The notes beneath the pieces were generated by a model that was not told where the DNA came from, did no database searches, and was given only the letters and a program-made list of their open reading frames with translations. A program made the translations under genes and the position numbers. 64,000 nucleotides of DNA from Bordetella parapertussis (GTDB taxonomy: Bacteria; Acidobacteriota; Terriglobia; Bryobacterales; Bryobacteraceae): assembly GCA_943328975.2 (NCBI GenBank), contig CALQCC020000023.1, positions 1 to 64,000 of the forward strand, written 5' to 3'. Positions 53,990 through 62,761 of the stretch are shown here, piece after piece. Position 1 is the stretch's first letter; every line of letters begins with the position of its first letter.

Positions 53990-56253
53990 AGAGCAGACTT
54001 CTCCGCATCGCCTTCTACGCCGTGATCGCCGTCGCCGTCCTGGCCGCGCTCGCACCGTACATCCCCGCCGCGTTCCTGCGCACCCGCGTCGAAGCCGCCC
54101 TCTCGCGCAGCCTCAACCGGGCCATCAACATCGGCAACATCCGCTTCACGTTCTTCCCCTCCGGCCCCGTTCCCGGCCCCGGCTTCGCGCTCGAAAACGT
54201 CACCATCCACGAAGACCCGCGCGCCGGCATCGAACCCTTCGCCTACATGCAAGAGCTCGGAGCCAGCGTCCGCATCTTGAGCCTCCTCGGAGGGCGCCTC
54301 GAACTCTCCGGCATCAACCTCGGCGACGCCAGCATCAACCTCGTGAAGACCAACGACGGAGTGTGGAACTTTCAGTACTTGCTCGACAGCCTGAAGGCGC
54401 AAGACACCTCTATGCCCGCGTTCCGCATGCGCGGCGGCCGCGTCAACTTCAAGTTCGGCGACACCAAGTCCGTCTTCTTCTTCAACCAGGCCGACATCGA
54501 CATCGCACCTGCAGTCACCGGAGCCATGGACCTGCGCTTCAGCGGCGAGCCCTCTCGCACGGACCACACCAAGCAGGACTTCGGCCGCTTCTTCATCCGC
54601 GGCACTTCCTCCGCGGCGAGCAAGCTCGACCTCTTGATCGAGTTGCAACGTAGCTCCCTGGAAGAAACGTTGCGTTTGATGGACCCGCAAGGCTTCGGCG
54701 TCCACGGCATCCTCGCGATCAACGGTCGCGTCACCGGCGATCCCTCGCAGTTGCAACTCACCGGCAACGTCGAGATCGGTGACATCCATCGCTCTGACCT
54801 GCTGCCCAAAGAAGGTCAAGCCTGGAAGCTCCCCTTCAAGGGAGCCCTCGACCTGCATAACGAACGCTTCGATATCGAGAGCACTGACCCCGAACCGATC
54901 GTCGGCATGAAGTTCCACGCGCAGGACTACCTCACGCAGCCCCATTGGAACGCCGCCGCCGACTTCCATGCCATGCCGCTGGCCACGCTGTTCGCGCTCG
55001 CGCGCCACATGGGAGCAACGCTGCCAGAGAATCTCGCCGCCGAAGGTTCCGTCTCCGGAGCCGCCGCCTACGATCAACAGGCCGGCCTCACAGGACAACT
55101 TACCGTCAACGAAGCATCGTTGAAGCTCCCTGACAACGATCCACTGAAGACCACCGTGGCCACGCTCGACATGCATGACGGAGCCGTTCATCTAGCGCCC
55201 GCGACCATCAATGTCTCGCCCACGCAAGCAGCGCAGATCGAAGGCAATGTAGCGCTGGCGTCCCCACACGCGCTGGACCTGCGGATTACGACGCGCGGCC
55301 TCGCAGTGAACACGCTGCGCTCTTTCGGACTCCCCAACATTCCAGTCATCGGTGAAAGCCCGCAAGGCACCTGGTCCGGCTGGGCCCGTTATCAAGATGA
55401 AAAGTGGACCAGCGAATCGCAACTACGCGACGCGAAGGTCGTGCTGACCGGCTTCGCCGTCCCACTCGAATTGACGTCCGCGAACGTGAGTCTTTCGCCG
55501 AACCGCGTCGCAGTGAACCGCATCGTCGGCAAGCTCGGCGAGACGGCCTTCTCTGGATCTTACGAAGCGCGCGGTACGCAGCCTGCGCGATTCACGCTCG
55601 CCATTCCCGAAGCCAATGCGACGGAACTCGACCGCGTACTCTCCCCCACGTTGGCCCGAGCGGGCCCCGGCTTCATCGATCGCACGCTACGCCGCACGAC
55701 GGCGATTCCGGAATGGCTCAAGACCCGTCACGCCGAAGGAACCATCACGATCGACTCCGTCACCGCAGGCGACTGGCGCGCGCGCGATCTGAAAGCCCGC
55801 ATGCAATGGGACGGTGCAACGGTCCACTTGACCAACATCACCGCACAGCTCGATCCAGCCACCTTCGCCGGAACACTTGACCTCGACCTCACCACGCCCG
55901 CCTCAAAGTATCACCTCGCAGGCGCAATCAACGGTATTCCGTATCGCGGTGGAGCGCTCGACCTTACAGGCACGGTCGATGCCCAAGGCTCCGGCACGCA
56001 GTTGTTCGAGACCGCCCGCGCCGAAGGCACCGCGAAAGGCTGCAGCATCGCCTTCGCCCCCGATGCCGACTTCCGCACGCTGAGCGCCGCGTTCCAAATG
56101 CAGCCCCTAGGCACAGCCCCGCGCTGGAAGGTGGCGAACGTGGAGACCCCGCAAGGCCAAGGCTCGGGAGTGACGCAAGAAGATGGACAATTAGTGCTGA
56201 CTCTCGGACAGTCGCGCTATACGGGGCTGCTATTTCCACCGCGCGCGAAATAG
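53986..56253 (+). CDS. AsmA-family outer-envelope protein
   Basis: The 755-aa protein starts at ATG 53986 (ATGA overlap); a longer frame upstream is antisense-like noise over the MocA gene. An N-terminal anchor (LLRIAFYAVIAVAVLAALAPYI) is followed by VEAALSRSLNRAINIGNIRF and LSGINLGDASINLVKTNDG, the AsmA N-terminal pattern. Long beta-rich repeats follow, as expected of bridge-like lipid-transport AsmA proteins. It probably works between the membranes in envelope maintenance. Its operon position behind XdhC/MocA is unusual for this family. Confidence 0.85.
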   Translation: MKSRLLRIAFYAVIAVAVLAALAPYIPAAFLRTRVEAALSRSLNRAINIGNIRFTFFPSGPVPGPGFALENVTIHEDPRAGIEPFAYMQELGASVRILSLLGGRLELSGINLGDASINLVKTNDGVWNFQYLLDSLKAQDTSMPAFRMRGGRVNFKFGDTKSVFFFNQADIDIAPAVTGAMDLRFSGEPSRTDHTKQDFGRFFIRGTSSAASKLDLLIELQRSSLEETLRLMDPQGFGVHGILAINGRVTGDPSQLQLTGNVEIGDIHRSDLLPKEGQAWKLPFKGALDLHNERFDIESTDPEPIVGMKFHAQDYLTQPHWNAAADFHAMPLATLFALARHMGATLPENLAAEGSVSGAAAYDQQAGLTGQLTVNEASLKLPDNDPLKTTVATLDMHDGAVHLAPATINVSPTQAAQIEGNVALASPHALDLRITTRGLAVNTLRSFGLPNIPVIGESPQGTWSGWARYQDEKWTSESQLRDAKVVLTGFAVPLELTSANVSLSPNRVAVNRIVGKLGETAFSGSYEARGTQPARFTLAIPEANATELDRVLSPTLARAGPGFIDRTLRRTTAIPEWLKTRHAEGTITIDSVTAGDWRARDLKARMQWDGATVHLTNITAQLDPATFAGTLDLDLTTPASKYHLAGAINGIPYRGGALDLTGTVDAQGSGTQLFETARAEGTAKGCSIAFAPDADFRTLSAAFQMQPLGTAPRWKVANVETPQGQGSGVTQEDGQLVLTLGQSRYTGLLFPPRAK

Positions 56254-56351
56254 GTCCGTACGTCTGTCCGCTTCCTAACGGTCGCGGTTCTGTGTGAGGA
56301 TGTGATCGATCCCGACACGGAACCGCCATGCGTAGCATGCGGCCAGAAGCT

Positions 56352-57515
56352 CTATAACTTCGCCAAACGCCGCTCCGCCTCATCCAGCGTTTCATTCTTC
56401 TTCGGGAAACAGAACCGCACCCAATCCGCACCTAACGCCGGATCCGAAAAGAAACTAGACCCCGGCACCGCAGCGACACCCACGCGTTCCACCAAGTCGC
56501 GCACGAACGTAACGTCGTCCCCGCGCCCGAACCCGCGGATATCCGCCATCACATAGTACGCGCCCTTGGGAACCGAGCATTTGAAACCGGCCCGCGTAAG
56601 CATCCCCGCCATGCGATCGCGCCGATCCTTGTAGTGCTCCGCGACCTCCGCGTAGTAACTGTCGGGCAACCCCAACGCCACCACACCCGCCGCTTGCAGT
56701 GGAGCCGCCGCGCCCACCGTCAGGAAGTCATGCACCTTGCGAACAGACTCAGTGAGATCCGGACTCCCCAGCACCCAGCCCACGCGCCATCCCGTGACGG
56801 CATACGTCTTGCTCATGCTGTTGATGAGCAGTGTGCGATCGCGCATGCCGGGCAGCGACATCATCGGGATGTGCGTCGCGCCGTCGTACAAAATATGTTC
56901 GTAGATTTCATCCGTGATCGCGATGGCGTCGAACTCTTGACACAGCTCGGCGATACACTCCAGTTGCGAACGATCCAGGACATGCCCCGTGGGGTTCCCA
57001 GGAGAGTTGATGATGATCGCTTTCGTCTTCGGCGAAAACGCCCGTCGCAGTTCGTCAGGATCGAACCGCCAGTCCGGTGGATGCAGTCGCACGAACTTGC
57101 GGTCTGCCGCGCACAACATCGTGTCCGGTCCGAAGTTTTCATAGAACGGCTCAAAGATGATAACTTCGTCGCCGGGATTCGTGATCGCCAGCAGCGACGC
57201 AATCATGGCTTCGGTGGACCCGCATGTGACGGTAATCTCGCGTTCGGGATCGATATCGAGCCCGTAGTGCCGTTTGTACTTCGCGGCAATCGCATCGCGG
57301 AACGGCTTCGCGCCCCACGTGATCGCGTATTGATTGATGTCGTCCGCGATCGCCTTCTGCGCGGCTTCTTTGATGATTTGGGGCGCGGCGAAATCGGGGA
57401 AGCCTTGGGCTAGGTTGACGGCGTTGTGTTTGGTCGCGAGCCGCGACATCTCGCGAATCACACTCTCCGTGATCGCATGGGTACGGTTCGCGCGGAACCG
57501 TTCTCGGTGCAACAT
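56352..57515 (-). CDS. PLP-dependent aminotransferase (class I/II)
   Basis: The 387-aa enzyme reads VNLAQGFPDFAAPQIIKEAA, SPGNPTGHVLDRSQLECI, ITDEIYEHILYDG and the PLP lysine in NSMSKTYAVTGWRVGW. This fits the fold-type I KAT/methionine-aminotransferase subgroup (MtnE-like or kynurenine/glutamine transaminase-like). Start ATG 57515 overlaps the upstream TAA by one base (TAATG), so it is coupled to the transglycosylase gene; a longer frame merely overlaps that gene. Exact substrate is uncertain. Confidence 0.92.
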   Translation of the reverse strand: MLHRERFRANRTHAITESVIREMSRLATKHNAVNLAQGFPDFAAPQIIKEAAQKAIADDINQYAITWGAKPFRDAIAAKYKRHYGLDIDPEREITVTCGSTEAMIASLLAITNPGDEVIIFEPFYENFGPDTMLCAADRKFVRLHPPDWRFDPDELRRAFSPKTKAIIINSPGNPTGHVLDRSQLECIAELCQEFDAIAITDEIYEHILYDGATHIPMMSLPGMRDRTLLINSMSKTYAVTGWRVGWVLGSPDLTESVRKVHDFLTVGAAAPLQAAGVVALGLPDSYYAEVAEHYKDRRDRMAGMLTRAGFKCSVPKGAYYVMADIRGFGRGDDVTFVRDLVERVGVAAVPGSSFFSDPALGADWVRFCFPKKNETLDEAERRLAKL

Positions 57516-59587
57516 TATTCCGCAGCCGCCTTCGGTGCCGAAGCTCCATAGATCTCGCGATACGCCGCCGCATTTCGCAATACCGCTTGCACGTATTCGC
57601 GTGTTTGCGTGATGGGCACGGTCTCGACAAACTCCGCAGGCTCGCGGAAGTCGCCCCACTTCTGCCACGTCTTCGCGCGCGACATGCCCGCGTTGTAGGA
57701 CGCCAGCGCCGCCTCGACATTTCCCCCGAGCTGCTTCGTCAGCCAGTCGAAATAGAACGTACCCAACTGTAGGTTGTAATCCGGCTGGAACAACTTCGGT
57801 ACGGTGAACGTCAGCCGCAGCCGCTTCGCCAAGTCGCGCCCCGTAGTCGGCTGGATCTGCGCCAAGCCCCGAGCGCTGGTCACCGATACCGCCTGCGGAT
57901 CAAACTCCGATTCCTGCCGGACCAGCGCCGCCATCAGGTACGTATCGACACCATACTGTTGCGTGAAGCGCTCGAACGAAGACCGATAGGGCAGCGGAAA
58001 CGCCAGCCGCCAAAACTCCTTGGGAGCGGAGGCGATCGGCATCAAGAGGTATCCGCGAGCGTAGCGCTTGATGTAGCGCATGCCCTTCGCCGGATCACCC
58101 GAGCTCAACAACTTCGCCAGCTCCATCGCCAATACCTGCGGCTGTTCGCCAGCGTCGGCCCCGAAGCGCAGTTCACTCTCCGCTAAGTCCTTCAGGCCAA
58201 CTTTGGCGAAGATGGCCGCGCGCACCATGCGAGCCTGCGCCACCGGTGTAACCGTGAACTCTCCCTTTCGAGCCCGCAGCGGAAATGCCACCGTTTGCAG
58301 AAACAACTTAACGGCTTCCGCCGGTTGAACGTTCCCCAACTTCGAGAGCCGCTCCCGCGCCAGCGATGCATAGAACACATTCGGATACTCGTTCACGGCT
58401 TCCGCAAAATACGTCGCTGCCGCACGAGTATCGCCGGACCCTTGCGCTAGCCGACCCAGGAAATACAGCGCCGCCGAGGCCTGATCGGAAGCCGGGTACA
58501 TCTTTAAGTGATCCCGCATCATCAACGCAGCATCGGCCTCGCGACGCATGTAGTGCTCCCAAGTCACCTTCCAGTGGCAGAGATCTGCATCTGGATCCGT
58601 CGGCGCACCTTCGTAGCAAGCCTGATACAGCGGCTCAAACTTCTCGACGTCGTTCTCTGTGAGGTGGCGGTTCGCTGCGGCGATCAGCGTGTCCACGGTC
58701 CACGGCGACTTGGGATACAACTCCGAGCTGCGCTCCGCAAGCTCGTCCATTTGATCCAGCTTGTTCAAACGCCGCGCGCTCTGCGACATGTAGTGCAAAC
58801 GTTCGGCGTCCGGCTCGTCGGCGTCGATTTCCAGTTTCGACAAGTAGTCCAGCGCCGCAACCTCTTGCTTGGCGCTGTACATCGCAACCCCGATGCGCAC
58901 GCGAGCCAAGTCGCGCTCGGCTCCGCCCAGTTGCGGAATCAACAACTCAAATTCCTTGCGGGCATTCGCGGCTTGCCCGGCATCCAGCAACTTCACTGCA
59001 CGGCCCAGCATTGAATACGGCATCGCCGGCGGATAGTCGGCGCCCATTTCGAGCTTCAACTTTTCCATCGCGGCCAGCGCACGCGGACCCGCTTGCGATT
59101 GCGGATAGCCGAAGTAGACACGCTGATAATAGACCGCCGCGTTAACCTTGTCGCCCACTGCCAGAAATGCATCCGCCAGCGCCATGTCGCTCTGAGGAGC
59201 GGTGGTCTCCGCGTAGTACTCGCGCAAAATTGCGATGGCCGCTTGTGGCTGCCCGAGCTTCACATACGCATCCGCGGCGAGCAACGAAGCCCGCCCGCGC
59301 AACGGGGATCGCGGAGTCTGATTAAAAACCGCGTCCAGCGCCGGGGGCACTGCCGCGTAATTCTTCAACTCGGCTTGTGTCGTCGCGAGATACCAGCCCG
59401 CGTAGTCGGCGAGTTGCGGCAACCGGGCCCGCAGGTCGCCCAGTAACGGCGATGCGATCGCGAATTGCCTGGAGTTGACCGCTTCAATCGCAGTCTTGAG
59501 GTCGGCTGCGGGATCGGACGCGGCTCGCAGTCCAACCAGGACGCAACCCGCGGCGACGATCGTAAAAAGCGCGTACCTCACACACAT
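57515..59587 (-). CDS. Soluble lytic murein transglycosylase (Slt70-like)
   Basis: The 690-aa protein has a signal peptide (FTIVAAGCVLVGLRAA), a long helical TPR-like region (about 30-530), and a C-terminal SLT domain with catalytic Glu559 in LVRQESEFDPQAVSVTSARGLAQIQPTT. AEFVETVPITQTREYVQAVL closes it. It cleaves the MurNAc-GlcNAc bond with 1,6-anhydro formation and lies in the periplasm. The helical superstructure is like E. coli Slt70, but with more TPR character. Confidence 0.92.
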   Translation of the reverse strand: MCVRYALFTIVAAGCVLVGLRAASDPAADLKTAIEAVNSRQFAIASPLLGDLRARLPQLADYAGWYLATTQAELKNYAAVPPALDAVFNQTPRSPLRGRASLLAADAYVKLGQPQAAIAILREYYAETTAPQSDMALADAFLAVGDKVNAAVYYQRVYFGYPQSQAGPRALAAMEKLKLEMGADYPPAMPYSMLGRAVKLLDAGQAANARKEFELLIPQLGGAERDLARVRIGVAMYSAKQEVAALDYLSKLEIDADEPDAERLHYMSQSARRLNKLDQMDELAERSSELYPKSPWTVDTLIAAANRHLTENDVEKFEPLYQACYEGAPTDPDADLCHWKVTWEHYMRREADAALMMRDHLKMYPASDQASAALYFLGRLAQGSGDTRAAATYFAEAVNEYPNVFYASLARERLSKLGNVQPAEAVKLFLQTVAFPLRARKGEFTVTPVAQARMVRAAIFAKVGLKDLAESELRFGADAGEQPQVLAMELAKLLSSGDPAKGMRYIKRYARGYLLMPIASAPKEFWRLAFPLPYRSSFERFTQQYGVDTYLMAALVRQESEFDPQAVSVTSARGLAQIQPTTGRDLAKRLRLTFTVPKLFQPDYNLQLGTFYFDWLTKQLGGNVEAALASYNAGMSRAKTWQKWGDFREPAEFVETVPITQTREYVQAVLRNAAAYREIYGASAPKAAAE

Positions 59588-59669
59588 ATTATGCCTCTCT
59601 TCACAGTCCCAGGCGGGCCTTTCGCGTCACCTTAACCCTGCGTCCGTTATACTCACAGAGGAAACCCTC

Positions 59670-60347
59670 ATGAACCTCACTCATCCATTTCGCTTTCTCA
59701 CAAGTAACCGATCCGCCATTGCGCTCACCTGCCTTGGCTTTGTAGCAGGCGTTGCCACCATCGCGACGATCACCGCACCGGCCGTCGTGCACGCCGCGGG
59801 GAACCTCGCCGACGGCTGGTCCGTACGGGCCGACTCTGGTACCGGCGCAGACAACAAATTGACCATGGAAGGCGCCGCGTTTCATTTTGTGACCGCTGGC
59901 CCGCCCACCAGCAATGGCACGTTCTACAACCCGGCCTGGACCGCGACGGGCAACCGCACTTACTCCGCGACCCTCACGCAGAACGTGAAGGCCACCCACC
60001 CGGACGCCTACGGCCTGATGTTCGGCGGCGCGAATCTCGCCGACGACACTCAAACCTACACCTACTTTGAAGTGCGCCAGGCGGGCGAATTCTACATCGC
60101 CACCCGTAAGGGCGCGACGGTAACCCCGGTTGTCGCTTGGACCAAGAACGCCGCCATCAAGCCGGAAGGCGCGGACGGCAAGCAGTCCAACAACCTGTCG
60201 GTCCAGTTCAACGGCGCGAATGTTATCTTCAGCATCAACGGCACCGAAGTGAGCCGTCAGCCCGCAACGGCTGTGCAGACGAACGGCTTGTTTGGATTCC
60301 GCATCAGCCATCGTTTGGACATCACCGCCACCGACGTAAAGAAGTAG
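59670..60347 (+). CDS. Secreted beta-sandwich (LamG/ConA-like) protein
   Basis: The 225-aa protein starts at ATG 59670, with AGAGGA upstream and TATACT (59648-59653) as -10 candidate. A signal peptide (ALTCLGFVAGVATIATI, then VVHA) is followed by DGWSVRADSGTGADNKL, YTYFEVRQAGEFYIATRKG and LFGFRISHRLDITATDV. The fold looks like the DUF1080/3-keto-disaccharide hydrolase-like or LamG beta-sandwich. No catalytic residues identified. A strong terminator follows. Confidence 0.8.
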   Translation: MNLTHPFRFLTSNRSAIALTCLGFVAGVATIATITAPAVVHAAGNLADGWSVRADSGTGADNKLTMEGAAFHFVTAGPPTSNGTFYNPAWTATGNRTYSATLTQNVKATHPDAYGLMFGGANLADDTQTYTYFEVRQAGEFYIATRKGATVTPVVAWTKNAAIKPEGADGKQSNNLSVQFNGANVIFSINGTEVSRQPATAVQTNGLFGFRISHRLDITATDVKK

Positions 60348-60363
60348 TCTTCCGCAGTTCACG

Positions 60364-60404
60364 GGCGTCCGTCGGTGCCATCCGGGCATCGGCGGACGCC
60401 TTTT
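60364..60404 (+). terminator. Rho-independent terminator after the secreted-protein gene
   Basis: GGCGTCCGTCGGTGCC (60364-60379) pairs with 60385-60400 through 16 positions including two G-T wobbles, loop of 5, then TTTT at 60401-60404. Confidence 0.85.
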
Positions 60405-60442
60405 GCGTTAGCGGCCACGCGATTGAATCCCCCCTTTCCCAC

Positions 60443-60478
60443 TAGACAAAGGCCAGTTCCCTCCCCTACAATCACGGA
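60443..60478 (+). promoter_or_regulatory. Promoter of the Rrf2 gene, probably leaderless transcript
   Basis: TAGACA (60443-60448) and TACAAT (60467-60472) are 18 bp apart. The ATG at 60478 lies 5 bases after the -10, so transcription would start at or next to the first codon. No Shine-Dalgarno is present, consistent with a leaderless mRNA. Confidence 0.55.
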
Positions 60479-60897
60479 TGTCGATGAACATCTCCGTGAA
60501 AAGCGAGTACGCGCTGCATGCCATCTTCGATCTCGCCACGCAGCCGCTGGATCAACCGGTGAAAATTGCGGACATCGCGCGGCGACAGCAGATCCCGCAG
60601 AAATTTCTGGAGCTCATTCTGGCCAGCCTGAAGCAAGGCGGTTTCGTGGAATCGCGGCGCGGGGCCGAGGGCGGCTATAAGTTGGCGAAGCCCGCAGACC
60701 AACTCACAGTGGGGCAAGTGCTGCGCTTCGTGGAGCAATCGAAGAAGACGCGTACCGACGTGGGCGATCCGTTTATCGACATGTGGAAACGCGTGGACGC
60801 AGCGGCGGATACGCTGCTGGATTCGACGACGTTCGCGGAGTTGGTGCGGCGATGGAAAGAATCGCAGACGCGCTACGTGCCCAATTTTGAGATCTAG
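60478..60897 (+). CDS. Rrf2-family transcriptional regulator
   Basis: The 139-aa protein has the Rrf2 winged helix: [42 protein letters not shown] and [16 protein letters not shown]. It has no Cys at all, so it cannot bind an IscR-type FeS cluster. The cysK gene follows after 14 bp. CymR of Bacillus, also a cluster-free Rrf2 protein, senses cysteine status through complex formation with CysK; this pair may work alike, which is inference from the arrangement. Confidence 0.92.
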   Translation: MSMNISVKSEYALHAIFDLATQPLDQPVKIADIARRQQIPQKFLELILASLKQGGFVESRRGAEGGYKLAKPADQLTVGQVLRFVEQSKKTRTDVGDPFIDMWKRVDAAADTLLDSTTFAELVRRWKESQTRYVPNFEI

Positions 60898-60911
60898 GCC
60901 GGGAGATTCAC

Positions 60912-61865
60912 GTGATTTTTGAAGACAACTCCCTCAGCATCGGCCGCACGCCACTCATCAAACTGCATCGCGTCACCGCTGGCGCACATGCCACGGTGCT
61001 GGCAAAGATTGAAGGTCGCAACCCGGCGTATTCAGTGAAGTGCCGCATTGGCGCGTCGATGATTTGGGACGCGGAACAGCGCGGCGTGCTGAAGCCCGGC
61101 AAGGAATTGATTGAGCCCACCAGCGGTAACACGGGCATCGCGCTCGCGTTCGTGGGAGCGGCGCGCGGGTATCCCGTCACGTTGTTGATGCCGGAGACGA
61201 TGTCGTTGGAACGACGCAAGGTTTTGAAGGCGCTGGGCGCGAAGTTGATCCTGACCGATGGTGCGCAGGGCATGGCCGCGTCGATTGAGCGCGCCGAAGC
61301 AATGGTGGCGGAAGATCCGGATCGCTACGTGCTGCTGCAGCAATTCAAGAATCCGGCGAACCCGGAGATTCACATGAAGACTACGGGTCCGGAGATCTTC
61401 TCCGATACCGGCGGGCATGTGGACGCCGTGGTAGCAGGCATCGGCACGGGCGGCACGATCACCGGCATCTCGCGCTATTTCAAGTTGGAGAAACGTCGCA
61501 AGCTGTTGTCAATCGGCGTGGAGCCTGAAAACAGTCCTGTGATCACGCAGCATCTCGCGGGCAAGCCGTTGCGTCCCGGGCCGACGGGGATTCAAGGCAT
61601 CGGTGCCGGTTTCATTCCCGCAACGCTCGACTTGAAAGTGGTGGATCGCATCGAGTTGGCGGGCGAGGAAGAAGCGATTGTCATGGCTCGCAGGCTGGCG
61701 CGCGAAGAGGGAATCCTCGCGGGAATTTCCAGCGGCGCCGCAGTTGCTGCAGCGGTTCGCGTGGCGCATACTGCGGAGATGAAGGGCAAGACGATTGTCG
61801 TGATCCTGCCCGATTCCGGAGAGCGCTACTTAAGTTCAGTGTTGTTTGATGGACTAGGAGACTAA
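60912..61865 (+). CDS. cysK: Cysteine synthase (O-acetylserine sulfhydrylase)
   Basis: The 317-aa PLP enzyme makes cysteine from O-acetylserine and sulfide. It matches E. coli-type Cys[21 protein letters not shown] with the PLP Lys, [11 protein letters not shown] (substrate loop), [10 protein letters not shown] (phosphate-binding) and [20 protein letters not shown] 60912 has GGGAG upstream. It follows the Rrf2 gene and precedes DUF937. Confidence 0.95.
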   Translation: MIFEDNSLSIGRTPLIKLHRVTAGAHATVLAKIEGRNPAYSVKCRIGASMIWDAEQRGVLKPGKELIEPTSGNTGIALAFVGAARGYPVTLLMPETMSLERRKVLKALGAKLILTDGAQGMAASIERAEAMVAEDPDRYVLLQQFKNPANPEIHMKTTGPEIFSDTGGHVDAVVAGIGTGGTITGISRYFKLEKRRKLLSIGVEPENSPVITQHLAGKPLRPGPTGIQGIGAGFIPATLDLKVVDRIELAGEEEAIVMARRLAREEGILAGISSGAAVAAAVRVAHTAEMKGKTIVVILPDSGERYLSSVLFDGLGD

Positions 61866-61868
61866 CCA

Positions 61869-62396
61869 ATGAATCCGATTCTGGACATGTTGTTGAACGC
61901 GGCTGGTGGCGGAGCAACGCAACAGATCGGGCAGAAGTTCGGCCTCTCTCCCGACCAGACCAGTGGTGCTCTGGCGCAGTTGGTCCCGGCGGTGATGGCG
62001 GGCATGCAGAAGAACACGCAGCAAGAAGGCGGCATGGGAGCGTTGCTGGGTGCGTTGGCGGGCGGCAATCATTCGCAGTATCTGGATAACCCCAACGTAT
62101 TGGGACAAGACTCCACCATCCAGGACGGCAACTCAATTCTGGGGCACGTGTTCGGCAGCAAAGACGTCAGCCGCGCGGTGGCGAATCAAACCTCGGCGCA
62201 GACGGGCATCGGCGCGGACATCTTGAAGCAGATGCTGCCGATCGTGGCGACGATGGTCATGGGTGGGCTGGCGAAACAGAACGCCGGTCAAGCGCAAGCG
62301 TCCACAGGCGGCGGGTTGTTGGGGATGCTGGATCAAAACAACGACGGCTCCGTTGCAGACGACGTGATGGGGATGCTCGGCAAGTTTCTGCGGTAA
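61869..62396 (+). CDS. DUF937 domain protein
   Basis: The 175-aa protein has LLNAAGGGATQQIGQKFGLS and LVPAVMAGMQKN, then ILGHVFGSKDVSRAVANQTS and LPIVATMVMGGLAKQ, with an acidic DQNNDGSVADDVMGML end (Ca-binding-like). This is the DUF937/YidB-type pattern. Function unknown. It lies 3 bp after cysK, so it is co-transcribed. Confidence 0.88.
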   Translation: MNPILDMLLNAAGGGATQQIGQKFGLSPDQTSGALAQLVPAVMAGMQKNTQQEGGMGALLGALAGGNHSQYLDNPNVLGQDSTIQDGNSILGHVFGSKDVSRAVANQTSAQTGIGADILKQMLPIVATMVMGGLAKQNAGQAQASTGGGLLGMLDQNNDGSVADDVMGMLGKFLR

Positions 62397-62417
62397 CAGT
62401 TCCGGGAATGCTAGGAC

Positions 62418-62693
62418 GTGCGAGCCAAAGACATCGCCGGGATCGCCCTATCTTGCGCGGCGCTTAGTGCGTCGGTCCCAGTTTTCGCTCCGCACGGCGG
62501 ATGGTGGGCGCTGGCCGCTAGTGGAGTGCTCTTCATAGGGTGGTTCGCCGCGACCGTCTACGCGCTTGTTAAGTACCGATGGCGCGGCTGCTGGAGCTTG
62601 CTCGGTCTGCCCTTCGCGCTTTTCGGCCCATTTCTGTCCTATGCCTTTATCGGCATCGAGTACGCGTGCCGAGTCAAACATGACTGCATCTGA
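62418..62693 (+). CDS. Small membrane protein of unknown function
   Basis: The 91-aa frame starts at GTG 62418 with about three hydrophobic segments (IALSCAALSASVPVFA, GWWALAASGVLFIGWFAATVY and LLGLPFALFGPFLSYAFIGI) and Cys residues at the end (EYACRVKHDC). I do not recognise the family. Ribosome-binding site weak (GGA near 62405). Confidence 0.6.
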   Translation: MRAKDIAGIALSCAALSASVPVFAPHGGWWALAASGVLFIGWFAATVYALVKYRWRGCWSLLGLPFALFGPFLSYAFIGIEYACRVKHDCI

Positions 62694-62761
62694 AGGTCGA
62701 GTAACCCCCGGCAGACACCGACGCGCGGTCCTGCTACCATAACCCCCCAGGGGAGACCGCT

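Noticed and set aside
56352-57668. Longer aminotransferase frame starting at 57668
   Set aside because: The extra 51 residues overlap the transglycosylase gene and are unrelated to aminotransferases; ATG 57515 gives the normal N-terminus.
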